A stretch of DNA of 64,000 nucleotides from Echinometra lucunter (taxonomy: Eukaryota; Echinodermata; Echinoidea; Camarodonta; Echinometridae), in contig CM057151.1 in the NCBI GenBank assembly GCA_029962745.1, positions 1,925,298 through 1,989,297 of the forward strand. Reading direction: 5' to 3'. Shown here one piece after another: positions 39,601 through 47,290 of the stretch. Below the pieces are notes generated by a model that was given only the letters and a program-made list of their open reading frames with translations, was not told the DNA's origin and did not search any database. Numbering within the stretch: position 1 is the stretch's first letter; each line of letters opens with the position of its first letter. A program made the translations under genes and the position numbers.

Positions 39601-42545
39601 TGTTCTCTCTCACTCTGTCCTTTCATGGTACAATATCTTTTCAACTAACAAGCCTCTTATCATATATCTCTGTATTTATAACTGATAATCAATAGGCTTA
39701 TGCTGTTTGCTGTTTATCAACAAGATTGATTTAGAGTAGAACTGATGTAACTGATGTATTTTATTGCTGTTTATCAGCAAGAAGACTTGCAATGTTTGAT
39801 TTAGAGTAGAACTGATGTATTTTATTGCAGTTTTTGATTATCAGTGGAGATTTATACAAAGCTATTTCAACAAATTTGTTTCATTTACTCATATTTATTT
39901 AGTATGCAAAAGTATGAGACATCTATAAATCATAACTGTAAATTTAGTATTAAATGGAAGTCAGATGATGTAAATGTAATAATATATTATCTCTACTCAT
40001 TCTGTTGGATGTTGATAATTCACTGAACAACTTCTGAATTATTATCTGGTAAAGTATTTTGTTGGAAGCATTTTTCACTGATACTCAAAATTTATAGTTA
40101 CATGTAGGACCTTTATGAAATTTCAGTGTTATTGTAATCTACATTTTGTTTTTTCTGCATTTTGATATTCAAAATTCAACATTTTCTTCAGTTTATTCTC
40201 TTCAGTCATGGTAGTGGTTAAGAAAATTGGTTGTTAACATTTTAGATATCAAAAGGAAGTATTAAAATGACAGTTATAATAGACAGGTAATGTGAAAACC
40301 TGAGATGAAGTAAATGAACTAACAGTCACAATCTGAAAGAACAGGTATAGCCTCAACTAATGTGATGAAAGCAACTGCCTTGTGGCTTTGAGATGCTAAG
40401 TCAGCAGTTCTTAGAATGTATCTTTTCATCCTGGAAGGAGAGAGCACAAGATTAATGAGTCCAATGACATATTCTTGCTCAGTATAATGTACATTGTATA
40501 TTTTCAGGAATATCCCAACATTCTAAGTACTTCATCAGATACCATTTCATTCTGAAATTCATCATCTCGGTGATCATGTAGATTAAAGAAGACCCTCCTG
40601 CATTTGAAAAGTTTCACTTTAACTCTTATTTTTATGTAAGAGGGCTGAAACCCCTAAATGTATCATAATTGTGAATTAGTCTATTCAAATGTTCTATTAC
40701 CTCATTTATTCTACATGGTATTGGAAGGCTGACACCATGGCTGTAGTTGTGTTGTCAGTTTAGAATGAAAATGAAAAACTTTCTGCTACCTCTCTGTGAA
40801 TTATAGGATTATAAATGATTGTATATTACCTTATGAAATTAAATATGAACGTCTTTTGGCTGCAGGCCTTCAGTGTTATGTCTTTTTGACATTGGGCCTT
40901 CTGTGTTATAGGTGGGGTATAATGGCATCGGTAGATTCGAAGGGGGGGGGGCATCCCCTCCCTGCGCAAATATCTGGTATACCCCTTTTGTCGTTAACTT
41001 AATATCAAATTTATACATCCTGCCTGAGCATCCTGGATCTGCCATGATAAAGTCCTTACGTTATAATCCTAACTGTTAGATGTATATAGCTAAGATATTC
41101 ATATTTTCTGTATCATATTTTCATGGTAACAGAATCCTGGCATGGAGTTGGCTGATGATTATGTGGAGTTCATCCGTGATAATCTGGATGAGATCAGAGA
41201 GAGGGTCCACGATGATGAGTTCCTCCAGAACTTGTTTGAGGTACATATTCTCTTAATAGCCCTTTTGAATTTGTTGAGCTGACAATTATCTAGAGCCTTT
41301 CACCTTCTTTTCTCAAATTTTCCCCCTTTCCTTCTTTCTTGCATGTACCCTTGAAGTTCACTGAAAGTACAGTCTAAGTCCCATTTTCTTTTCCTCTCTG
41401 TCTCTCTCTTTACTTTTCTCTCTCTCTCTCTTTATCTCCCCCTCTTTCTTTAGCCTCCCCCCCCCTCTCTCTCTCTCTCTCTTTCATTTGTACCCTTTCT
41501 GTACCTCTTGGTTTTTAAAATTTACTGAATGAAGATGTGTACTTCACCTGTTGTCACTATGAACATGACAAAGAAAGCGGACAAAATAAACAACCCCTCA
41601 TTCTACCCTTCACAATGGTTCTGGTAGTCAAAAGAACATCCCTTCACTGTTATTGTCTAAAATATGTGGAACAGGTGTCACATGCATATTCACCTGGAAC
41701 TACATGATTAAACGTAATAGCTGTGAAGGGATGTTCTTTTGACTACCAGAACCATTGTGAAGGGTAGAATGGGAGGTTGTTTATTTTGTCCGCTTTCTTT
41801 GTCCGCCATATTCATAGTGTGTTTATCTCATGGCCTCCATTTTCTTTTGATGTATATGGCAGGAATGGTATACTTCCAATATGAATCTGCTGTGTGACTG
41901 GATGTCAGATAGAATGGAATTACAGCTGCACATATACCAACTCAATACACTGCTCAGAATCACTGGCGTAAGTATACTCATTCCCCTAAAATACAGGGGC
42001 TACCCCCTCCCTCATATTCAAATAATCCCCTCTTCATTTTTTGCACCATAGTGTTCTCTGGTGAATATCAAGCTGAACATACCTCAGTAACAAAATAACA
42101 TTAAACTTGAGTATATCAGTATCCATTTCGGTATTGATCAGTAGCTTCTCACCATATAACCACATTATTACATATTGTCTGAGCAAGGCCCTGTGTGCAG
42201 GATTTAGGCCATATCACGTTTCTATAGATCTTCCAGAAATGATTTTTCAAACATAGTCTTCACCTAGCTGTTATCATATGTACATTTGGAAGATTGATGC
42301 CATTATTTTATGACTTTATAGAAGATCTTAGTAATTTCTGCTATACGGTTGTCATTTATCTTGAGCAGAAGATGTACAAGGACTTTGAACTTCACGGTGT
42401 GCCCTGCAAGGTCCTGAACAGCAAGACATACGACAACGTAAAGCATCGGCTGCAGGTAGAAGAAGCAACGGCATCGGTCACAAATCAGATGGTGATTCAT
42501 AACGGATCAATGAGCCAAGATGATGAGGATGATGATGACAACTAG
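7958..42545 (+). CDS. CADPS: Calcium-dependent secretion activator (CAPS), 5'-incomplete, 21 core exons
   Basis: CAPS proteins prime dense-core (and some synaptic) vesicles for Ca2+-triggered exocytosis, acting at the plasma membrane through PI(4,5)P2 and SNARE binding. The joined exons give about 907 residues: a C2-like domain at about 22-135 (starting near VVLSFTLE), a PH domain at about 150-262 ([12 protein letters not shown] to [11 protein letters not shown]), then the CAPS/MUN-MHD region ([87 protein letters not shown]) and an acidic tail ending DDEDDDDN. Every exon is flanked by AG/GT and all phases agree. Family identity is from remembered similarity, but it is extensive and collinear. 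The vertebrate protein is about 1350 residues, so roughly the first 370 are encoded upstream of the window. Up to 39 more residues could come from four microexon candidates. The introns carry many mobile-element remnants. Confidence 0.97.
8532..8653 (+). CDS. CADPS: CAPS exon 2 (C2 domain)
   Basis: Acceptor aatacag, donor AC|gtaagt. Encodes [20 protein letters not shown] then [20 protein letters not shown], the heart of the C2-like domain. Starts in phase 0 and leaves two bases of a Thr codon. Confidence 0.95.
8785..8929. mobile_element. MITE copy A2 in CAPS intron
   Basis: Same structure as 6607-6754 (CCTGTTTCATAAAACTTTTC to CAAGTTTTATGAAAGAGAGC), with body GTGATTGGCTGGGAGCAATT. Lies between CAPS exons 2 and 3. 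Confidence 0.85.
10735..10846 (+). CDS. CADPS: CAPS exon 3 (C2 domain, end)
   Basis: Acceptor ccatttacag, donor AAG|gtaaga. Encodes [20 protein letters not shown] then [17 protein letters not shown]. Its last about 50 bases plus the donor are repeated several times in the following intron (10932-11545), which makes this donor one of several similar ones. Confidence 0.93.
10932..11545 (+). repeat. Decaying tandem copies of CAPS exon 3 end plus donor
   Basis: About seven copies after the exon itself, starting near 10932, 11033, 11128, 11222, 11310, 11408 and 11487. Each recalls GAACACTGGAGTACTGAGTA, then GATGATACCATGCTTGGCAA. The first copy differs by a single base over the coding part and keeps gtagga as donor; later copies lose the donor and much identity. 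Intronic parts (gaccaattctctt, cccatccaaac) are copied with the first. Confidence 0.85.
12982..13230. mobile_element. Single-arm relative of the TTAAAGG foldback family
   Basis: Begins TTAAAGGGAAAGTCCACCCC and contains GGCAACACTGATGACATCAG and CTCTCCATTCACTTTGTAC, matching the arms of the 53626-54215 element. No clear opposing arm is visible, so probably truncated. Confidence 0.55.
14762..14836 (+). repeat. Short tandem repeat, about 19 bp unit
   Basis: Four imperfect copies of CTGAATACATGCTGATCA in the CAPS intron before exon 4, one shortened to ACTGATGCTGATC. Confidence 0.8.
15731..15867 (+). CDS. CADPS: CAPS exon 4 (C2-PH linker)
   Basis: Acceptor cttgtaaag, donor GG|gtaagt. Encodes [20 protein letters not shown] then [20 protein letters not shown] and [21 protein letters not shown] is a diagnostic CAPS stretch immediately before the PH domain. 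Confidence 0.95.
17130..17196 (+). CDS. CADPS: CAPS exon 5 (PH domain start)
   Basis: Acceptor tgtttttcag, donor CAA|gtaagt. Encodes [20 protein letters not shown] then VQ. The basic KKWKKR patch is the expected phosphoinositide-binding face of the PH domain. Confidence 0.95.
17688..17796 (+). CDS. CADPS: CAPS exon 6 (PH domain)
   Basis: Acceptor ctactcag, donor ACAG|gtagaa. Encodes [20 protein letters not shown] then [16 protein letters not shown]. Ends in phase 1. Confidence 0.96.
18612..18815 (+). CDS. CADPS: CAPS exon 7 (PH domain end and linker)
   Basis: Acceptor aatatcag, donor GGAG|gtacat. Encodes [20 protein letters not shown], then [20 protein letters not shown], then [16 protein letters not shown]. 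The linker that follows ([12 protein letters not shown]) looks shorter than in vertebrate CAPS as I recall it. Confidence 0.95.
19313..19449 (+). CDS. CADPS: CAPS exon 8
   Basis: Acceptor cttgtttag, donor CTT|gtaagt. Encodes [20 protein letters not shown] then [20 protein letters not shown] and DSYSCL, the start of the region after the PH domain. Starts in phase 1, ends in phase 0. Confidence 0.96.
19984..20171 (+). CDS. CADPS: CAPS exon 9
   Basis: Acceptor ttctatag, donor AACAG|gtgaga. Encodes [20 protein letters not shown], then [20 protein letters not shown], then [14 protein letters not shown]. One of the most strongly conserved CAPS blocks in the window. Confidence 0.97.
20718..20819 (+). 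CDS. CADPS: CAPS exon 10
   Basis: Acceptor ttcctttag, donor TTCAG|gtttgt (a weaker donor than its neighbours). Encodes [20 protein letters not shown] then [14 protein letters not shown]. Confidence 0.95.
21379..21442 (+). CDS. CADPS: CAPS exon 11
   Basis: Acceptor ctatgcag, donor AGG|gtgagt. Encodes [20 protein letters not shown] then ER, a diagnostic CAPS motif. Confidence 0.96.
22024..22147 (+). CDS. CADPS: CAPS exon 12
   Basis: Acceptor gatctgtag, donor GAAG|gtgagc. Encodes [20 protein letters not shown] then [20 protein letters not shown]. Ends in phase 1, which matches both exon 13 and the 27-nt microexon candidate at 23916. Confidence 0.96.
22148..25310. other. CAPS intron 12
   Basis: 3.2 kb with G-runs at about 22427 and 25198 and the 27-nt microexon candidate at 23916. 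A repeated TTGCGCATTTATTGAACATT/TTATTGCGCATG motif lies near 23430. No other exon seen. Confidence 0.7.
23916..23942 (+). CDS. CADPS: Candidate CAPS microexon, 27 nt
   Basis: A 27-nt segment preceded by a long pyrimidine-rich tract ending ctcacag and followed by AAAG|gtgaac. It enters and leaves in phase 1, exactly matching the exon 12/13 junction, and would insert about nine residues, A-D-G-Q-E-R-P-V-K. No stop is made. Vertebrate CAPS is known to vary by short alternative inserts in this part of the protein. Supported only by splice-site quality and phase. Confidence 0.5.
25311..25420 (+). CDS. CADPS: CAPS exon 13
   Basis: Acceptor tcattgacag, donor GAG|gtatga. Encodes [20 protein letters not shown] then [17 protein letters not shown]. 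Ends in phase 0. Confidence 0.96.
27576..27599 (+). CDS. CADPS: Candidate CAPS microexon, 24 nt
   Basis: 24 nt reading RDKPKESK, flanked by aaatttgcag and AAG|gtacaa, phase 0 on both sides. That phase equals the exon 13/14 junction (EEHHAE to AFAWFSD). It lies 2.2 kb into a 5.75-kb intron. The charged, Lys-rich sequence is typical of neuronal microexon inserts, but there is no transcript evidence here. Confidence 0.5.
27738..28036 (+). repeat. CT microsatellite cluster in CAPS intron 13
   Basis: (CT)n at 27740-27782 and 27998-28035 with CT-rich DNA between. It follows the 24-nt microexon candidate at 27576 by 140 bases. Confidence 0.85.
31173..31329 (+). CDS. CADPS: CAPS exon 14
   Basis: Acceptor atatttgcag, donor GAGA|gtgagt. 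Encodes [20 protein letters not shown], then [20 protein letters not shown] and [12 protein letters not shown]. Ends in phase 1. Confidence 0.97.
31747..31888 (+). CDS. CADPS: CAPS exon 15
   Basis: Acceptor ttgatag, donor AAAGG|gttagt. Encodes [20 protein letters not shown], then [20 protein letters not shown] and EKWEPK. The last 106 bases and the donor are copied at 31910-32023. Only the donor at 31889 keeps the frame into exon 16. Confidence 0.95.
31910..32023 (+). pseudogene. Partial duplicate of CAPS exon 15 with its donor
   Basis: A 114-base direct copy of 31783-31896 with one difference I can see, a synonymous GAA to GAG. It lacks the 5' 36 bases of the exon and its acceptor. Repeat spacing is 127 bases, not a multiple of three, so use of its donor (32016) with the true acceptor, or intron retention, shifts the frame and soon stops. 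A cryptic acceptor (tttgctcctcag) inside the copy is in the wrong phase. Probably non-coding, either a recent duplication or an assembly or haplotype artefact. Confidence 0.85.
32238..32577 (+). mobile_element. 3' end of a non-LTR retrotransposon in CAPS intron 15
   Basis: Encodes [20 protein letters not shown] then [20 protein letters not shown] and LFSEVFG, the C-terminal motif of CR1/L2-like RT proteins, ending at a TAG. A 3' tail with CACTATATAAATGAT follows. 5'-truncated, as expected for a dead LINE copy. Confidence 0.8.
32705..32860 (+). CDS. CADPS: CAPS exon 16
   Basis: Acceptor ttcatctag, donor GGCAG|gtcaat. Encodes [20 protein letters not shown], then [20 protein letters not shown] and [11 protein letters not shown]. 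The longer vertebrate alternative insert just before the TSEDLFWKL block is not seen in the intron upstream. Confidence 0.96.
33219..33574 (+). repeat. GATA/GATG tetranucleotide array
   Basis: About 356 bases of GATA with GATG interruptions, often at 12-base spacing (GATGGATAGATA). The repetitive Tyr/Leu/Ser/Ile-type frames on - strand are translation artefacts. In CAPS intron 16. Confidence 0.95.
33750..34010. other. CpG-rich patch with palindromic CRE in CAPS intron 16
   Basis: CpG-rich sequence in AT-rich surroundings containing TTGTGACGTCACAA (a 14-bp palindrome with a full CREB site at 33917-33924) and GTCGCGCGCGCGT. No coding match. May be a regulatory element or an old insertion. Confidence 0.45.
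34142..34310. mobile_element. Foldback element in CAPS intron 16
   Basis: Ends AAGCAAATAATCACC and GGTGATTATTTGCTT are exact inverted copies. Inside, TATCACTTCCTCGGCGATCT pairs with TATCACTTACGAGGCGATCT. A small hairpin (CTTTCC/GGAAAG) sits in the middle. Confidence 0.75.
34475..34625 (+). CDS. CADPS: CAPS exon 17
   Basis: Acceptor tataacag, donor GCA|gtgagt. Encodes [20 protein letters not shown], then [20 protein letters not shown] and [11 protein letters not shown]. Less conserved than its neighbours but collinear and in phase. Confidence 0.94.
34753..34935 (+). repeat. CAT/CAC trinucleotide array
   Basis: Mixed CAT, CAC and CGT units directly after CAPS exon 17; the frame of exon 17 runs into it only as unspliced read-through. 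Confidence 0.9.
35293..35451 (+). CDS. CADPS: CAPS exon 18
   Basis: Acceptor ttgtcatag, donor ACG|gtatgt. Encodes [20 protein letters not shown], then [20 protein letters not shown] and [13 protein letters not shown], part of the MHD/MUN region. Ends in phase 0. Confidence 0.96.
36188..36211 (+). CDS. CADPS: Candidate CAPS microexon, 24 nt
   Basis: 24 nt reading TKKIRTDL between a strong T-rich acceptor (ttttatgcaaatcag) and CTG|gtatgt, phase 0 on both sides. It sits between exon 18 (LSFT) and exon 19 (NPGMEL), where vertebrate CAPS carries a short basic stretch, so it may be a constitutive exon. Confidence 0.55.
36584..36712 (+). repeat. CT microsatellite in CAPS intron 18
   Basis: (CT)n from about 36588 to 36629 followed by CT-rich DNA. 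Lies between the 24-nt and 42-nt exon candidates; a second CT tract at 37446-37480 follows the 42-nt candidate. Confidence 0.85.
37342..37383 (+). CDS. CADPS: Candidate CAPS small exon, 42 nt
   Basis: 42 nt reading [14 protein letters not shown] with a strong acceptor (gtctctcccacag) and consensus donor CGT|gtaagt, phase 0 on both sides. It can join exon 18 or the 24-nt candidate to exon 19 without changing frame. The Ser-run followed by KRPRRR suggests a phosphorylatable basic insert. Confidence 0.55.
38133..38540. mobile_element. Non-autonomous piggyBac-like element flanked by TTAA
   Basis: TTAA at 38129-38132 and 38541-38544 flanks inverted ends CCCATTCATGACAG and (reversed) CCCATTCCTGACAG. 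The TTAA target duplication and CCC start are piggyBac hallmarks. The 408-bp interior has no transposase. Lies in the CAPS intron before exon 19. Confidence 0.7.
38882..39113. mobile_element. Tc1/mariner-like MITE with TA target duplication
   Basis: Inverted ends CAGTTTCATGCAAATTATTC and, reversed, CAGTTGCATGCAAAATTATG, continuing through TTTGCATTTTGGACATTCTG on both sides (about 55 bases). TA dinucleotides at 38880 and 39114 flank it. No coding capacity. Confidence 0.75.
39118..39246. mobile_element. Short MITE abutting the previous one
   Basis: Inverted ends share TGTAACATAAA then ATACAATCAA and CTTAC, separated by about 40 bases (129 bp in all). Ends are GGGGGG on the left and GGGCCC on the right. 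Only about four bases separate it from the MITE at 38882-39113. Confidence 0.7.
39700..39840 (+). repeat. Local tandem duplication, about 65 bp
   Basis: GCTGTTTATCA(A/G)CAAGA and TGATTTAGAGTAGAACTGAT then GTATTTTATTGC appear twice in succession, the second copy with a short insert. Intronic. Confidence 0.75.
41133..41240 (+). CDS. CADPS: CAPS exon 19
   Basis: Acceptor atggtaacag, donor GAG|gtacat. Encodes [20 protein letters not shown] then [16 protein letters not shown]. Phase 0 on both sides. Confidence 0.95.
41555..41819. mobile_element. Near-perfect hairpin (foldback) before CAPS exon 20
   Basis: Arms of nearly 100 bases (41555-41650 and 41722-41819) share CACTATGAA, AAGAAAGCGGACAAAATAAA, CATTCTACCCTTCACAATGG and TTCTGGTAGTCAAAAGAACA with few differences around a loop of about 70 bases. 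Likely a young MITE. No coding capacity. Confidence 0.88.
41863..41967 (+). CDS. CADPS: CAPS exon 20
   Basis: Acceptor tatatggcag, donor GGC|gtaagt. Encodes [20 protein letters not shown] then [16 protein letters not shown] large hairpin (41555-41819) ends 43 bases upstream of this exon. Confidence 0.96.
42369..42545 (+). CDS. CADPS: CAPS terminal coding exon 21
   Basis: Acceptor cttgagcag, stop TAG at 42543-42545. Encodes [20 protein letters not shown], then [20 protein letters not shown], then an acidic tail ending DDEDDDDN. The VEEATASV block and acidic end are family hallmarks. Confidence 0.97.
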   Translation, partial: KMYKDFELHGVPCKVLNSKTYDNVKHRLQVEEATASVTNQMVIHNGSMSQDDEDDDDN

Positions 42546-42772
42546 ACAAGAGATGATCCTACGAGTGTGGTGGGATACAAGATTAGTCAGGTGTAGAACC
42601 CCTCCCCCTTTGATGTTACACCATCCTCTAGTCCTAGTCCTAGTCCTATCAGACATTGGAAGACACCTCACTTACTTCCAGTATGACCTGTAGAACCCCT
42701 AGATTGCAGATGTTTGTCATGATAGAATTTGCATTATTTTAGTCTATTTTTGAATGAATTTCATCAAAGACC

Positions 42773-42778
42773 AATAAA
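42773..42778 (+). terminator. CADPS: Proximal CAPS poly(A) signal
   Basis: AATAAA lies 228 bases after the stop, with a GT-rich stretch (ttttgttgtgtg) about 40 bases further on. It could end a short 3'UTR. Further AATAAA-like words near 43003 and 43018 allow longer forms. Confidence 0.6.
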
Positions 42779-45700
42779 GTTTGGTATTTGTTGTTACTGA
42801 CCAGAGTAATATTCTGTTTTGTTGTGTGACAGTCGATAATTGCAACTTCAAAATTTTTTTCATCAAATCATGCTTTTTGGATTATGTTTTGCAATTTTGA
42901 TTAAACTAACAAAAGTCTTGATCAACTATGTTGTTATGACATTGCACACTTAAAGTTACCCTGGTCTGGTCTGGTCCATTGATATAACATACACAAAGCA
43001 ATCAATAAAGAAATTAATAAAGACCTCATAAACTTTGAAAGTAACATATACCATGAATATAATCCTAATTCGATGACATTGCCCCCACACCCTTAATCTG
43101 ATTCGATACCCTCTGATTTCTTAAATAGATTTAGAATTCAAAACACATTCTGATGAAAATGAACCCTGTCCTCCAATAGTTTTTTGTAACTAATAAGTGA
43201 TACTTCAAATGAGTTCTGGATCAGTAAGTTCAATACTAATCCACAGTTTATTATGAGTAAGAAATATATGCGTGTGGCACCCATGTACTTTAGCAAGTAA
43301 TCTTAAACAACCCAAGTTTGTCCGTTTTTTTTTCATGAAACATTCCGAGGGGAAATATACCAAGAATGTTCTTCACAGTATGTGGATCACAGAGCATTTA
43401 GTTGCCACAATCATTCTAGTCCTCTTAAATTACATTCCATTCTTATGTAAATAAATCTTCCTAAATTATTACGATCATCATCGTACAAGTGTAAAATAGA
43501 ATGTTCTCCTACATGGTATGATATCATGATCATTTGCTTAGTAAAGATGGTATTTTTAATTTCATATATATGATAGTACAAACATAGCTGGAGATAGCTC
43601 GGGTTTCATGAGTATCAAATGAGTGATTATAGTATCCAGCTATATGTCTTTGGAATTGGTAGAGTATAAGAATTATATGATTTCATGTGTGTATGTTATG
43701 TTTGTAATATCTACTCTATAACAAGAGTATAGTGCATTTTGTTTGAGTTCAACAAGGGAGCTCTTGTTGATACAAACTAGTTTTTCATTAAGTGGGTTTA
43801 TTTGTGTGTATTTGTTTTTATTTTGTTTTTGTGGGGTTTTTTTTTTGTTGTTGTCATAATAGCATGTGATGTACCTCCTGATGGGCTTGTATACTGCATT
43901 CATATTAACCAAGTGTCTTATATGTACCTAAAATAACATGGGTTTTTATTTCATTCCTGGGTTGTTCTAAAAATTCACAGTTATAGGTTCACATTAAAAG
44001 ATTGTCTGGAATGGACCTAGTAATATTTATTTTCTATATTTGTATATCTGTCTCATCCTCTGAAATATAATTAATCAAGTTCTCACCAAATTGTTTTCCT
44101 TTCTGTGATAACGACTTTTGTGCACTATTGGCTGAAAATTATATTTCCTATTCTGAGATCTTTTACATCACAAAACACTGTATTGCAGAATATTCTTTAT
44201 TATATTGTTTGAAGAATTTATTTTTTTGTTGTTGAAAGATAGATGAAAAAGTCCACCACGATTATATAAGAAGAAAATATTCACTGATGGGACAGTTTTG
44301 TGTTAGCTATCAAGTTTATGTTTTGATAATATCTTTCGTATGAAAAATATGGTATGAATACAGCACTATGATTATCATTAAACTATGTTTTTCATTGAAC
44401 TGTAGACATAATTGTCAACACAATTGCAATGCAACATATTCAATGCAACAAATTCTAGAACTTACAGAGCAACCAGAATAACATTCTTAGCTGTGCAAAA
44501 ACATGTAGGTATTTTTCCTAATTTTTTGTCATATCATTAGAAATTGTAACATGTATATTTGTAATCTAGTGTTAATTTCAGGTTTTTACACTAATATTCA
44601 CAAAATCTAATCAAAGGAAGTAATATTGTTCTCGTACTGTACCTTTTCATACAAGGAAAACAACAGAGAATACATTTAACACATTTCTTTCAAATTTAAT
44701 TTTTGCTACCAAAAATGTACATGAGGATAATGGATTCACTCTTTTAGGCAGGTAGAATTTTAATCTGCATCAACACTAATTCTTTTTTTTTAATGCTACT
44801 TTCATGTTTTGTTTTTTCAAAAATATTGCTTCTGAATATGGAGAATCATTGGATACAAGAAATTTACTTTATATTCATAATCAAATGACTTTCTAGTCTT
44901 TGCATGCAAAGTGTGTTGCTTTTAGTCTCCCTGTTAGTAGAGCTCTGTCTGTTGACTGTGTTAATAATTTACCCTGATGCAGATTCGATCATTTTTAAAG
45001 CCCTTCAAGACAGCATATATAAACGTTTTTGTAGCATTGGTAGGGATTTTTCATCATAACAGCAGTATGGTTATTATTCTTTAATTTACAGTGTATAAAA
45101 AGATATGTAATATATATGTGGATATGTGTCATGTCTGTTGCTGTTATCATGTTATTGTATTATTTTTTATAATGTGTGTTCTGCAAATGTACTCGTGTTG
45201 ATATGTTGCAGATGAGTCTATGAAATATGCAAAGCGTCTTCTCTGGTCATATTTTTAGTTAGCAATTTTGTACATTCTCATAGGAAAAATCATGAGTTCC
45301 ATGTATTTGTATGAAATCATCAATCAGAAGCCATTAAATGGACAATGAATGTAGTACTCAAAGGTAATCTTTATAGGACAGAGAGAACCTTTGCGTTTTA
45401 ATCATCTAGGAACTTGAATTCTAAGAAATTATATCTTGTACTTACACTCACACTTTTATCAAATAAGATCCTGAAAGTTCAGTGAGAAAAAATATAATTA
45501 TATGAATTCATAGACAACTTCATGCTTTATATTTCTGGGTAGAAGTTAATATGAATTTTGGAAATGAGAGATGTTGAGATCATAATTTTCAAATGCATTG
45601 ATAACGAGGGATCTGAGAAAAGGCTTATTGCACAAGAATTTTGCTAAGATCGAAAATATTTTGCATGTGATTAAGGTATCTTTCGTGGGTTACAGTTTTC

Positions 45701-46919
45701 TCTTAATTAAATCATGAACATGAAAAAAAGCAACCAATATTTGAAGTATCTTTATGATCTACCGCAACACTTTATCTTATTGCAAATCCATGTGTATTTG
45801 TTTCATTGCTAGGACATTTGCTACACCATTCCAAAGAAGGTGACTCTTCACTTGCTTCTTGTAATATCTAACCTCAACAAAATCTTATTCAAAGATAAAG
45901 GGCTCATCATACCTGATGCTAAGATTGAAGATAAAAATAATGATGTTTATTATTGTTCATAATCTGTTTATCGATCTCTATCTTTGTTTTTCCTTCCACA
46001 TCTTTTTCATTTCCTATTCTTTTTGCTCACTTTCTCGTTTCTTGCTTGCTGCTCTCATTTTTCCTCTTCATATTTCTTTAGAGTACTTTTCTGCCTTTAC
46101 ATTTTATTTCTTGTTCTCTCTCTCTCTCTTTCTTTCTTTCTCTTTCCTTCCCTCTCTTTCTGTCATAAACTAATTCAAATCAATAATTTGTCACTATAGC
46201 ATAGTTTCTGAACTTCACACTAGCTATAAGCTCATTCTGAGTCAAGTTAAGCAAAATAATAACTACCGGTAATTAGATTTGGTATAATTTGCTTTGGATT
46301 TTTTTACCAAACTGAAATCTGGCAACAGAGTTTTAAACTGATTACGTCATTAACTTACCAGATTTTTGAAGCAATTTATTCAGAAAGTTTGAAATCTTGG
46401 AGTAAACTGGTATATTCTCAAATTTTTGCTTATGTCTCATGAAATAATCATGCTACCTTAATCACTCTAATATTCTTGCTATCCTGTAACATACAAAGCT
46501 AACATGTTTAGTTGCTTTGATTTTTTTCTGGTAAACATGCTGTTATTACTGAATGAAATGGAATATAGAGTATATTGTGTATAGATCATACGAAATAGAA
46601 ATGTGATTTATAATAAAGAGTATATGTATGTATATACATTATATATATTTAGTTGCTTTGTTGACTTGTACGAAGGTCACTTTTCTTTGGTATTGAGCTA
46701 TCATAATTTTGGTTAGATTTATATGAATGTCATGAACATTCCAAGATGTTTTACATTCATGTCTCTGTCCTGTCTGATCAATGAGAGATGTGTATCATTT
46801 CTATGTGAATACATGCAAGATAGCTGTTTGGTGATATGGTTGCATATTTATTTGATTCCATAGACTTGTTTCTACCACAATGCATTTCTATATAATTTAT
46901 TCCAGTATTCCTCTGTTAT
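42779..46919. other. CAPS downstream / possible extended 3'UTR
   Basis: AT-rich, no exon recognised. Several AATAAA-type words and T-rich runs would allow a long 3'UTR, which neuronal CAPS transcripts often have; the true end cannot be set from sequence alone. A CT/TTTC-rich tract is at 46115-46160. Confidence 0.5.
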
Positions 46920-47290
46920 TCATAATAATGATAATTAGATTAATTTATATAGTGCAGCTATTATATCAGTATACACTACTGTACTATAATCTAACAGAGC
47001 TCCCTATAATGTTTGTGCATAGTCATACATTACTACCAGTAATCAAAAACTTCTGAAAGAAGGTGAGTCTTCAACAAAACTTTGAAGACAGCAACAGATT
47101 GGGTTTTTCTTATTTCTAGTGGAAGTTTATTCCAAAGTTTTGGAGCAGCATAACTGATGAAGGCACAATTCCCACAAGTTACTGTTTTTGTTGCTTTTTG
47201 GTGAGGTAGCTTTAGAGGCAGCTTGTGCTGTGTACTTTGTAAGTTATGTGCATATGAATATGATTTCATTGTTTTCAGTTCAGACAAGTA
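46920..47290 (-). mobile_element. 3' end of a related non-LTR retrotransposon, reverse orientation
   Basis: Encodes on - strand [20 protein letters not shown] then [19 protein letters not shown], closely matching the copy at 32238. The 3' tail reads GCACTATATAAATTAATC and ends in ATT-rich repeats near 46920. Confidence 0.8.
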
